DNA of 64,000 bases from Acanthamoeba castellanii str. Neff (lineage: Eukaryota > Discosea > Longamoebia > Acanthamoebidae). The stretch's first letter is position 1. Each line of letters opens with the position of its first letter. A model generated the notes under the pieces. The model saw only the letters and a list, made by a program, of their open reading frames with translations, was not told the origin of the DNA and did no database searches. The stretch covers positions 3,861 to 67,860 of the forward strand of contig NW_004457516.1 of NCBI RefSeq assembly GCF_000313135.1. The letters run 5' to 3'. The position numbers and the translations under genes are program-made. Shown in pieces: positions 20,601-29,799 of this stretch.

Positions 20601-22011
20601 CTGCTGTCGTCCGAGTGCAATTCGTTCGCCCTGCACTCCAAGTTTCTCTGCTTCGCCACGCTCGGGCACAAGATGCGCTTCGTCTCCCTTTCCGCGCCCT
20701 ACCGAGGTGCGCGGCGTGTCACGCTTGGCGTTGGAGGACAGCCAACACTGGAGTGCTAACCCTTCCCCCTTCCCGGTGCCCACGCGATGCAGAGGGATCG
20801 TTGGACATCAGCGCGACACAGGCCTACGACGACACGGTCAGGGAGCTGGAGCGCGGTTCCGTGATCGTGTGCGTGTGCCCAAACGACATCAAGGTCGTGC
20901 TGCAGGTAGGCGTGTGCACCATCGTCTCACGACCACATCATCGCTTCACGTGTGACTTACATCTCTTCTCCCACTTCTTCTTCTTCTTCTACACTTCTTC
21001 TTCTTCTTCTACAAACTGAGATGCCCCGCGGCAACCTGGAGGGCATCTTCCCGCGCATGCTCTCGCTGTCGGTGGTGAAGGACCTGCTCGACCGACACGA
21101 GTACCGCACCGTGTTCACGTTGATGCGCAACCACCGAATCGATCTCAACCTCTTCTACGACCACAACCCGCAGGACTTCCTCTCGGTAGCCCCCCCACCG
21201 CCCATTCTTTATTATTTCTTTATTTCTTTATTTCTTATTATTTGTGTATTAATTTACATTTACATTTACATTTAATCTGTGTATTTAATTTGCGGGTGGT
21301 GGATGCAGCGCGTGGAGGACTTCATCAAGCAGGTCGACCGCGTGGATTTCCTGAACCTGTTCCTCTCCTCCCTGAGCGACGAAGACGTCACGACCACGCT
21401 CTTCGCCACCATGTACACAACGGACAAGACGGAGGACAACCCCACTACGGGTGTGGCCACGCCCGCACCTGCCAAGGGCACCAAAGGTGCGCAGTCCGAT
21501 TGTGGTGTGTCGTGTGTGTCGTGTGTGTCGTGTCGTGTCGTGTGTTTGAACTTGTTGGAATCTTAATTGGTGCGTGCGTGTAGTGCGGTCGAGCACGAAG
21601 GTGAACACGATATGCGATGCCATGCGCGAGGCGTTGAAGAGGGTGGACGCCAAGAAGTATCTCCTCTCCATCCTCACCTCCTACGTCAAGAAGGTCCCGC
21701 CAGCCCTCGAAGAGGCCCTCCTCATGATCCGCGACCTACGCAGTACGCGCTCCTCTCTTCTTCGTTCTTTGCTCTTCGTTCTTCGTTCTTCTTCTGGGCC
21801 TCACACGCAACTCACTCCCGCATGGCCCAACGACAGACCAGCAGCCGGCTGAGATCATGGACCCGTTCGCGGAGGAGGACGGCGAGAAGGGCCACAAGGA
21901 GAAGAACCCCGCCGAGGAGGCCATGAAGTACATCGTGTACGTTCTTCCCTCGCGTTGCTGCTTTCACGCTTCGCTATCTCACACGTCCCCCTGTGTTGCG
22001 TCGTGTGTGCG

Positions 22012-22044
<33 letters not shown>

Positions 22045-24203
22045 ATGCGCGCGTGGTGTCGTGTGGACGCTACAGATTTCTGGTGGACGTGAACGACCTG
22101 TACAACGTGGCGCTGGGCATGTACGACTTCGACCTGGTCATGATGGTAGCCCAGCACTCGCAGAAGGACCCCAAGGAGTACCTGCCCTTCCTGCAGCAGC
22201 TGCAGGGCATGCCCAAGTACGTCCAGCGGTACACCATCGACGACTTCCTCGGCCGACACGAGAAGGCCCTCGAAAACCTCAGGTGCGTCTCACCCACCAC
22301 TTTCCCATTCCGGCGAGTGCCTACAACACACACACGACACACACGACACACACGACACACACAACACTCGCAGCCAAGCGGACGAGAGCTACTTCCCGCA
22401 GTGCATTGAGCTGATGAAGAAGCACAAGCTGTACCGCCTCGCGATGGACCTCTTCAAGAACGACCAGGAGAAGCACAAGCAGGTCCTCTGCCACTACGCC
22501 AAGTACCTCGTCTTCCGTGAGCGACACCACGAAGCCGGCCTGAGTATGTTCACACCTGCCCCGTGTGTATGCTGGCGACTTTGGCTAACGTGCGTGTGCG
22601 TGTGCGTGTGCGTGTGTGCGTGTGTGCGTGTGTGCGTGTGTGCGTGTGTCGTGTGTGTGTGTGTGTGTTGGTGACTTGGCCGCAGTCTTCAAGCAGATCG
22701 GCGACCTGGACAACGCGGTGGAGGCGTTCAAGAACGCGGTGAGTTGGCAGCTCATGCTCGCCACCTGCCAGGAGCTGGACTACTCCGACTATGACCTGCA
22801 GACCGCGGCCCAGGAGATGGCCGACCTGCTCGCCAACCTCTCGCGCTACCGCGAGGTATCCATCCCCCTCCCCTTCCCCCCCTCTTTCGCTCGCCCATTC
22901 GTTCGTATGTGAAGAATGAAATAAGTAATGAATGCCTGGTGCGCGCGTGTGCGGGCAGGCGGCTCTCGTCTACGAGAGGTACGCCGACGATCCGGAAACG
23001 GCCATCGTGACGCTGATCGACGGAGGCTGCTTCACCGAAGCGTTGAGGTGCCGTGCCCGCTCGTTTGCTTTGTGTTCGCTGGACCACACCCTCACCACCC
23101 AACCACCCACACCACCCATCCAACCGCCAGGCTGTGTTACCTCCACAAGCGGAAGGACCTGATCGAGACGCACCTGCAGCCGGCCAGCCTCGAGCAGTGC
23201 GAGAAGTGGAAGAACAAGATCGAGAAGAAGCACAAGCGGTTCCTGCGACACAAGGAGCGCCTGCCCATCGCCCGCGGCATCATGCGCGCCAAGATGCAGG
23301 ATGCCGAGACCTACGGCGGTACCACCACCCTCCACTCACCAGCCACCAGCCACCACCTTCGCGTTTGCTGATATGAGAGGCCCCATTACGTAGGACCGGA
23401 CGAGGCGGACGAAGTGGCGAGCATGGTGTCGGAGGTGTCGATCTCGAGCAGCGTGTCGTCCCACATGTCGACCGCAACGGGCACGTCGACGTCGTCGCGC
23501 AGCGCCTACGATTCGGTGATCAGCGAGGGCGGCACGCGCAGGCGGGTGCGGCGGCCCGGCACGAAGCGGGTCACGGGCAAGGAGGGCTCGCCGCGCGAGG
23601 AGGAGTGGCTCGTCACTACCATGCGCGGCCTCGTCCCCTCCGACAAACTCCTCTGTACGCCACACACACGCACACACGCACCACACACGCACACACACAC
23701 GCACGCACACACGCCACCACGCACGCACACACACGTGCATTGACGCCAATGCTTGTTCGTGTCATTTTCGTTCTTTGGCTACCGCCAACCAGCCGATATG
23801 AAGGAGCTGTTGGATACGCTGGTGCTGTTCGGCCACATGGCCGAGGCGAAGGACCTGCACGCCACGCTCGCCGCGCTGGTCGCGCTGATCAACTCCAGCG
23901 CCGACATGCTGGACGACTCCGAGTGCCTCTACGTCCAGAGGCGAAAGGCCCGGGCGGCCCGCAAGGTTTGCTTTCCTCTCTAACCGCTTGATGGAATCAT
24001 GTAAGAGCGCTCACGTGTGCTTGTGTGCGTGTGTGCGTGTGTGCGTGCGTGCGTGTGCGTGTGTGCGTCGGTGTGGTTGTGGCTGCATGCAGGCTGCTGG
24101 GCTCCCCTTGGGCGAGGAAGACGAGGAGGAAGTACACACGAAGGAGGAGCCCAAGAAGCTCATCAAGAACCTCGAGTGGGACCTCTCGCTCCTCACCGAG
24201 TGA
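17622..24203 (+). CDS. ELP1: Elongator complex subunit 1
   Basis: Scaffold of the Elongator complex, which modifies wobble uridine (cm5U family) in cytosolic tRNAs. ATG at 17622 ([12 protein letters not shown]). The N-terminal half forms the two beta-propellers: [20 protein letters not shown], then [20 protein letters not shown] and [20 protein letters not shown]. The C-terminal half is helical/TPR ([41 protein letters not shown]). A conserved basic C-terminal region follows ([31 protein letters not shown]), ending [14 protein letters not shown]. Roughly twenty short introns, many filled with TG/CA-type simple repeats. Its neighbour role in tRNA biology with the initiator tRNA genes is coincidental as far as can be seen. 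Exact exon ends in the 18.0-19.1 kb part were not resolved. Confidence 0.93.
18825..18871. repeat. TG-rich microsatellite in ELP1 intron
   Basis: (TG)n interrupted by CG dinucleotides, ending just before the acceptor of an ELP1 intron. Confidence 0.85.
20256..20328. repeat. 7-bp tandem repeat (CGTGTGT) in ELP1 intron
   Basis: About ten perfect head-to-tail copies of a 7-mer, unlike the dinucleotide repeats of the neighbouring introns. A shorter, less regular relative lies at about 21503-21545 in a later ELP1 intron. Confidence 0.9.
22003..22044. repeat. TG microsatellite in ELP1 intron
   Basis: Nearly pure (GT)n with a few GC interruptions at the left side, inside a short intron. Confidence 0.9.
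22324..22366. repeat. CA-type repeat with ACACACACG unit in ELP1 intron
   Basis: Four copies of a 9-bp unit built from CA dinucleotides plus CG; opposite strand sense to the TG repeats in other introns of this gene. Confidence 0.85.
22590..22668. repeat. GTGTGC-type microsatellite in ELP1 intron
   Basis: Mixture of GTGTGC and GT units fills most of the intron. Confidence 0.9.
23660..23736. repeat. CA-type microsatellite in ELP1 intron
   Basis: Imperfect CACACG/CACA units fill the intron after the PSDKLL exon. Confidence 0.9.
24015..24069. repeat. GTGTGC-type microsatellite in last ELP1 intron
   Basis: GTGTGC and GTGC units; the final coding exon starts after an acceptor near 24092. Confidence 0.9.
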
Positions 24204-24320
24204 GAGACGCTCCACCCATCCACCATCATCATCATCATGCTCCTCCCTTATTCACTCATCGCGGTGGTGGCAATGACCTTGTTGCCTTGGCATGCACTGG
24301 TGTGCCGACATGATCGATCA

Positions 24321-24846
24321 TCAACTTCGCTCTGCGTCCTCTTCCTTTTCTTCTCGTCGCGGTGGCACATCGGCCGGGTCTGGGAGCTCGTCGTGGCCTG
24401 AACAAATAAACAATAAAATGAATATTGTGTGATTAAAAACATAAATTATAATAACAATAAAATAAATGGAGGGCTGTGATACCTGGTGGGGGCTGGAAGG
24501 CGCGGTTGGCTTCGGCGTCCCAGTCGGTGTTGAACATCTTGGTGAGATGGGCGGCCTGAATCTCGACCGAATCGAGATTGGTTTCCCCCACGATGAGGTA
24601 GAGGTCGATCTCCTTCTCGTCGGTGAGATCCTTGTACTTCCTAAAGTCCCGCTGTGTCTTGGCCTTCACCCAGCCCACACGATTGGTGGTGGGCATCTTC
24701 TCTGCTGCCTGAAGCACACTGTTAAATTGGCGCTACTCTTTTGCATCGCGACGTTGCAAACTGTATGCACGTGCCCTGAACAGCTTCTTGTACAGGCGCA
24801 GGACCTCGCCTCGTCGAGGATTGACAAACGATCCCGTTGCGCTCAT
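24321..24846 (-). CDS. LYR-motif (complex1_LYR-like) small mitochondrial protein
   Basis: Small basic protein of the LYRM superfamily, whose members work in mitochondria with acyl-carrier protein in Fe-S cluster delivery or respiratory-complex assembly. ATG at 24846-24844 starts MSATGSFVNPRRGEVLRLYKK, with the L-Y-K/R motif in helix 1. After an intron of about 50 nt the protein continues VGWVKAKTQRDFRKYKDLTD and EIDLYLIVGETNL, matching the R-x2-FR...-I-x-G pattern of helices 2-3. A third exon gives an acidic tail ending DAERS and TGA at 24321-24323. About 120 residues, typical of the family. Which LYRM it corresponds to cannot be told. The exact first-intron limits are uncertain. Its 5' end overlaps the open frame of the upstream gene; its 3' end faces ELP1 with about 120 bp between. 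Confidence 0.7.
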
Positions 24847-26247
24847 CGCGGCCAGCCAACAAAACAGAGATTAGAAGAATTTTGTATTTATTGTTTATTT
24901 GTTTATTTATTTGTGGCTTTGTTTGTTCGTCGTCGGTGTGGTCCTTGTTGAACCAGTTCTTGGAGATGGTGGCCGAGAAGGTGCGGGAGAGGCGGTTGAA
25001 CTTTGAGTTCCGGCTGCGCAGCGTCTGATGGCCGCGCAGCGTCGTCTCGTCGGCGCTCCTGTGCATCGGGCCCGGCGCCGTCAAGTCCTGCAGTCCGGGC
25101 GCCGAGCCGCGAATGCTCCTCCGTCGCGCGCTTCGGAGCGTGCCCGATGAAGACGACGACAGTGGCTACGGCGGCGAGTCGAGAGAAGTGGAGGAAAGGA
25201 GGAGAAGGAGGAGAGCGCTGGGTCGCTCATCACGCCCACCACCGACGCACGCCCGCCGATGCGCGCCGATGGGGCGCCCGTGTCGTCATCGCCCAGCAGC
25301 TGACCCTCTGTCACGACCTGCAGCGGGAACGAGACCCACAGCTTGCCTGGCAGCGACGCCTTGATCTTCAGCCCCACCCACAGGTCGTGCCTGCGCATGA
25401 CCAGACGGTGTTAGTTAGCTATTCGTCACCAAATAAAAGCACATAAAACGTACGTGCGCCATTGGTTGGATGGTCGAGTGTTGGGCGGGGCGAGGTAGGT
25501 CAGGTGCCCTGTGTATGCGCTCTCGCCCACCATGGGGAACACTCCGCCCTGCATGTACTCCTCCACCACCCCTTTCCTCTGTGTATATATAGAGAGGTAG
25601 GGAAAAAAAGCAAAGCATCAGTACTTGCGCCAGCCAAACCCCCGCTCGTTCGGTGGCTACAGGCGCACCTTGACCACATTGCCGCCTTCCGTTTCACGCT
25701 CTGCGGCCAGACCACAAATATTTTTGTATTACAGCGATGGTTAGTGCAATGAATCACAAGGTTGCGGCCACGACGTTGGCGTACCGGCCAAATAGACTTT
25801 GACGACAGAGACAGTCTTGGGGGTGCCGTTCTTCACCTTCACTGGTTTGGTGGGTTGGTGGTGTGTGAGACAAAATGTAGGAAGTTGGTGGCGGGAGAGA
25901 AGGTGGCACACACCTCTAATGCGCACTGCCTGACCCACCAGGCACGAACAGCCACTCTCCAGCTTTGCCTTGAGCACCAGCGCCTTCTTCCCCGCCCTCC
26001 GCTCCGCGCGGCGCACCAGCAAGCCATCGTCGTCGGCTTCTTCAACTTTCGCGTCGTCCGCGCTTTGGCGCCGGGGCAAGCCCTCCTCTCCTCCGTGCTG
26101 CTGCTCGAGGCAGCTGGGGGCGTAGAGCTCCTTGGCCTCCTGCACCCGCCGGTCCGTGAGACGCAGGGCGCGGGGCAGCACCACCGACACCCGGTGGGAC
26201 GACATGAAGTCGCCCCCGCCTCGCTTCGTCTTCGCCACCGCCGTCAT
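24722..26247 (-). CDS. Arrestin-like protein (C-domain recognised; 3' end unclear)
   Basis: Probable trafficking adaptor. The ATG at 26247 opens MTAVAKTKRGGGDFMSSHRV. After a low-complexity stretch the sequence shows arrestin-fold strands: SCLVGQAVRIR, then VKVKNGTPKTVSVVKVYLAG, VVEEYMQGGVFPMVGESAYTG and HDLWVGLKIKASLPGKLWVS (the typical last strands, followed by FPLQVV). No clear N-terminal arrestin domain was found. A possible extra 5' exon, with an open frame ending PPFALREHQQ, is joined by a good GT-AG intron (about 26264-26329), but it has no ATG. A basic, probably disordered tail follows (LRGHQTLRSRNSKFNRLSR). This frame has no stop until 24722 and so would overlap the LYR gene; the true end is probably near the A/T-rich stretch at about 24890, with an unseen intron or sequence error. 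Confidence 0.5.
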
Positions 26248-26490
26248 CTGCTAAGAGAGAAGAATTTCCTTCGTCCTCGCTCTGTGTTCAGGTCAAAGAA
26301 CGAAGCCGCACACCTGTTGGTGCTCGCGCAAGGCGAACGGCGGTTGGTTGCACCCAAGATTGGGCCCAGAACGAGAGCCAACGGCGGTGCTCAATTCAAA
26401 TTAATAAGCTTCTATGAATAGAGATATCTGCGACGGAACTCTCCCTGCCCCTTTCGAACAAGCGCCACAGAGACGGTGATGCAACGCGGC

Positions 26491-29176
26491 TTAGGCCACC
26501 TGGTGGGAGGCCTGGTCGGCGATGAGGGAGGCCACGCACGACGTGACGCCTGCCGATGGGGTGTTACAAAGAGGGGACGAGGAGTAAAACGGTGGTGAGC
26601 AGGGCGTGTGCGGTGGGTGGTGGGGGGATGAATTGGAACAAAGACGCACCCTTGCCCATCTCGATGTGCAGGAACTCGTTGGGTCCGTGCGCTGTGTGAT
26701 CCGGTAGATGATGTGGGTCCCGATGTTAGTTTACGCGCTTCGTGAACGAGAGGGGGGAGGGGTGTACCGTTCGACTTGGGGCCAAGCACGCCAGTAATCA
26801 TGAACTGCGCCTTGGGGAAGAGCTCACCCAGCATGCCCATGAACGGGATGGAACCGCCCTCGCCCATGTCTGTCATGACAAAGTGGCAGTGGCGTGGCAG
26901 TGTGAGAAGCCAACAAAGGAACGTATGGGCTGGCGAGGTCTGGGTGCGTACAGCAGACCTCCTTGCCGAAATAGGCCTTGGAGGCCTTGTCCACCGACTC
27001 GGCCAGCCAATCGACCAGCTTAGGCGACTCCCAGCCTGGAAACACGAACACACGCCCGTGTGTAAGAGAACAACGAACGCGTTGGCCTCACGTGGGGCGG
27101 ATGCTAGGGTACCAGTGCCGGCCTTTTCGACCTCGAAGCTCACCGAGGCGCCGTAGGGAGGGTTCTGCGTGGTGATGGTGACAACCACTGGGTCAACCAC
27201 TTGAAACTTGTGGAAAGAGGGGGGAAGACAGCAAATAACGGGTGGTGGCCTCGAACCTCCTCGAAGAACTCCTTGAGCTGCTGACCGGCCTTGTCGGCGT
27301 TGATCGTCGGCGGCAGGCGCAGCGACACCTTCAGCGTGGTGTACGGGCGAAGCACGTTACCTGCCGTGACACATACCAACGGTCGGTAGTGAGCAAGCGT
27401 ATGTTCTTATGCCCAGACACAAGAACGCAGCAAAATGCCACAAGGGAGCCGCACCCGAGCTCTCGAGGCTGGGCAGTCCCTCGGCTCCGGTGATCGAGAG
27501 GGCAGGGCGCCAGGTCCTGGAAGTGGAAGGGGAAACAACGTTGAGGTACGACCGCCGATTCACACACCGAGCGCGAGCCCTGCTAGTAACAAGCAACGTA
27601 CTTGTTCAAGAACAGCTCGGTGAGATCATCAGCCACGGGCTTGGCACCGGCCTTCCAGGGGAACTAGAGAAATGGAATGACGCCAATGTAAGATGTTTGC
27701 GGGACCGGGAACACTAGAGAGTGCGTGCAAACGCTTTCGGCCAAGCTCAATGGAGCTCTGTACGTACCTCCTTGTAGATGAGGTCACCGAGGACCTCGGC
27801 CGCCCGCTTGGTCTGCTCAATGCGGAAGGCGGGGATCTCGGCGGAGAGGAAGGGCGGGAGGATCTGGCCCGTCTTGACGTCCTCCAGCCTGTCCAGGACC
27901 TGGCGCAGGACGCGGAACGACGAAGCCACGACGCCGCTGCACGGGTGCGGGCGGATGGATGGATGGAAGGCCACATGACGTCAGCCCACATCATCAACAC
28001 TCGGCCCGTGGTGTGAAAAGCAAAAGCGACGCTTTTGAGAAAGGCTTACCTGGCGGAGCCCGAGTGCACTCCCTCGGTGAGGATCTCGGCCTTGAGGTTG
28101 CCCATGACGGCACCCCTCAGCGAGGTGGTGAGCCACAGCTGCTCGTAGTTGCCGCAGCCAGAGTCGAGGCAGATGATCAGGGAGGGGCTCTTGATGCGGG
28201 GCAGGAGGAGCTGAATGTAGTAGGGCAGATCGCGCGAGCCCGACTCCTCGCAGGCCTCGATCACCACCACGCACCGCGAGTGGGGCACTCCTGCTCAGCA
28301 GCCAAGCGAAGAAGAAGACGAACGCATTAGTATCCCTCATCCCATTACCCATTCACTCCCCCTCCCTTCGTGGTGAGAGTTACCCTGCTTCTTGAGGGCC
28401 TGGATGGCGGTAATGGCAGCGAAAATGGCCTGATTCACACAATCGAGACGGAACGACCAGCAACTAGTGAGTAAGCAGTGCCACATCGAACACGTTTTAG
28501 AGGAAGGTGGTCCGCATGTACATATCCGTCGTCAGCTCCACCTCGGCCATAGAGCTGTGGGCGCGAACACGAGAGTTGAGGGGAGTGGTGTAAGCAGTCC
28601 CAAACGTTACTAATCATAACTGGTGCGAAAAAAGGCAGCACGCAGTACCTTGCCATCGCGGATGACGGGGGTGTGGGGGCCAAGGCCCTCCTCCCAGCCG
28701 TGCATGGGCGGCTGCTTGTCCAAGTGGCCATAAAGCAAAACGGTGTCCCTGCAGCGCACAGACACGTTGATTAACGGCGCTATTATTAATGTTATTAATA
28801 GGAATAGAGACAGAAGGGCAGGCGCGGTACTCCTTGTTGTCGGTGGTGGCCTCAATTTCGATGAAGATGAGAGGGGTGCGGCCTTCATGCTTGATCACCT
28901 GCACAGCAGAAAATTCAATGCTTAGCATGTGAGTTGCACATGGTCGGAATCGCTGGTACGAACCTCAAGAATCAGACCGGGCACTTGCTGATTGCGAACC
29001 CACTGCACCATAAGATCGACGGCCTGGTCGATCAGGCCGTTGGTGGCCCACTGGGGGTCGTAGAGAGGCGACTGGTTGGGGATCCTGATGTAGTCCTGCA
29101 AGGCCGGCACGATCGAATCGTCCCACTGCTGGGCCACGAACTTGCGTCCATCATCGAAGCTGAAGCTGCTTGCCAT
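26491..29176 (-). CDS. M20-family metallodipeptidase (CNDP-like)
   Basis: Zinc/manganese-dependent dipeptidase of the cytosolic nonspecific dipeptidase type, degrading dipeptides in the cytosol. ATG at 29176 (MASSFSFDDGRKFVAQQWDD). Motifs: DTVLLYGHLDKQPP (metal His and catalytic Asp), LYGRGGADDGY (bridging Asp; completed across an intron to AIFAAITAIQALKKQ), VVIEACEESGS (catalytic Glu pair), DSGCGNYEQLWLTTSLRG and EGVHSGSASG. The dimerisation domain follows, and the last metal-ligand region is MGEGGSIPFMGMLGELFPKAQ, then GPNEFLHIEMGK. About thirteen short exons. TAA at 26491-26493 after HQVA. All expected metal ligands appear present, so it should be active. It shares a 175-bp divergent gap with TOM7. 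Confidence 0.93.
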
Positions 29177-29351
29177 CTTTCTACTATTCTAATAACGGGA
29201 TCTTGCGAGATGAGCGCAAAACACAAGCGGGGCAAAAAACGCAGCATTATGGACGCTGACGTCAGCTTCCTTATTAACCACTATTCGAGGAATGGCTGTG
29301 CGCTAGACGCCGTGTCTGCGATTTTTTTCGATTCGATTATCGCAAACGAAG
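29177..29351. promoter_or_regulatory. Divergent promoter, M20 dipeptidase / TOM7
   Basis: Only 175 bp separate the two start codons, so both transcripts must start within it. It contains short T-rich tracts but no convincing TATA box. Confidence 0.5.
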
Positions 29352-29546
29352 ATGACGCTCGGAGGACTCGATCTTGAAGTAATGAGCGCTAAGGCCGCGC
29401 GCCTATACGACAAGGCCGTGGTGGTTGCCCGAGTCGGCTTCCACTGGGGCTTCATCCCGTTCATCATCTTCCTCGGCGTCCGATCCATGAGGCGAGAGCA
29501 GAGCTGGCTGTCCCTCCTCGTTCCCACCCCCTACCTTCAAGCTTAA
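29352..29546 (+). CDS. TOM7: Mitochondrial import receptor subunit TOM7
   Basis: Single-exon 64-residue protein, the size of TOM7. It is a tail-anchored subunit of the outer-membrane translocase that tunes assembly of TOM and SAM complexes. The core is VVVARVGFHWGFIPFIIFLG, matching the family's helix with conserved WGFIP and a following Gly; it ends SWLSLLVPTPYLQA, like the family's LSLL-P tail. ATG at 29352; a second in-frame ATG at 29382 (MSAKAARLYDKA) would give a 54-residue form and could be the real start. Easy to overlook because of its size. Confidence 0.85.
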   Translation: MTLGGLDLEVMSAKAARLYDKAVVVARVGFHWGFIPFIIFLGVRSMRREQSWLSLLVPTPYLQA

Positions 29547-29799
29547 TCATCGACCTACCACCTCCGATCTTCTTCCGGCAAGCGACCGCAGAACCAAACC
29601 ACGCCATCTCCTTCCCCCGCCCCGCACTGATTTCCATCAGCCCTGCCACATAAATCACTGTCCAGGCTCTGCCCCAGAGGCATCTTCGACAAATTCACCT
29701 TCTTTTCTCGTTGAGATGCAGACATAGACAGCAAGTAGGAATCGTGGTGTGCAGCTTTACTCTTTTGACTGACTAAGCAGTGGTGTTAGTGTGTTGGGT

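Noticed and set aside
22003..22668. TG-rich stretches in ELP1 as a possible CRISPR-like or telomere-like array
   Set aside because: Units are dinucleotides or short variants without spacers, and lie in introns between matching exons.
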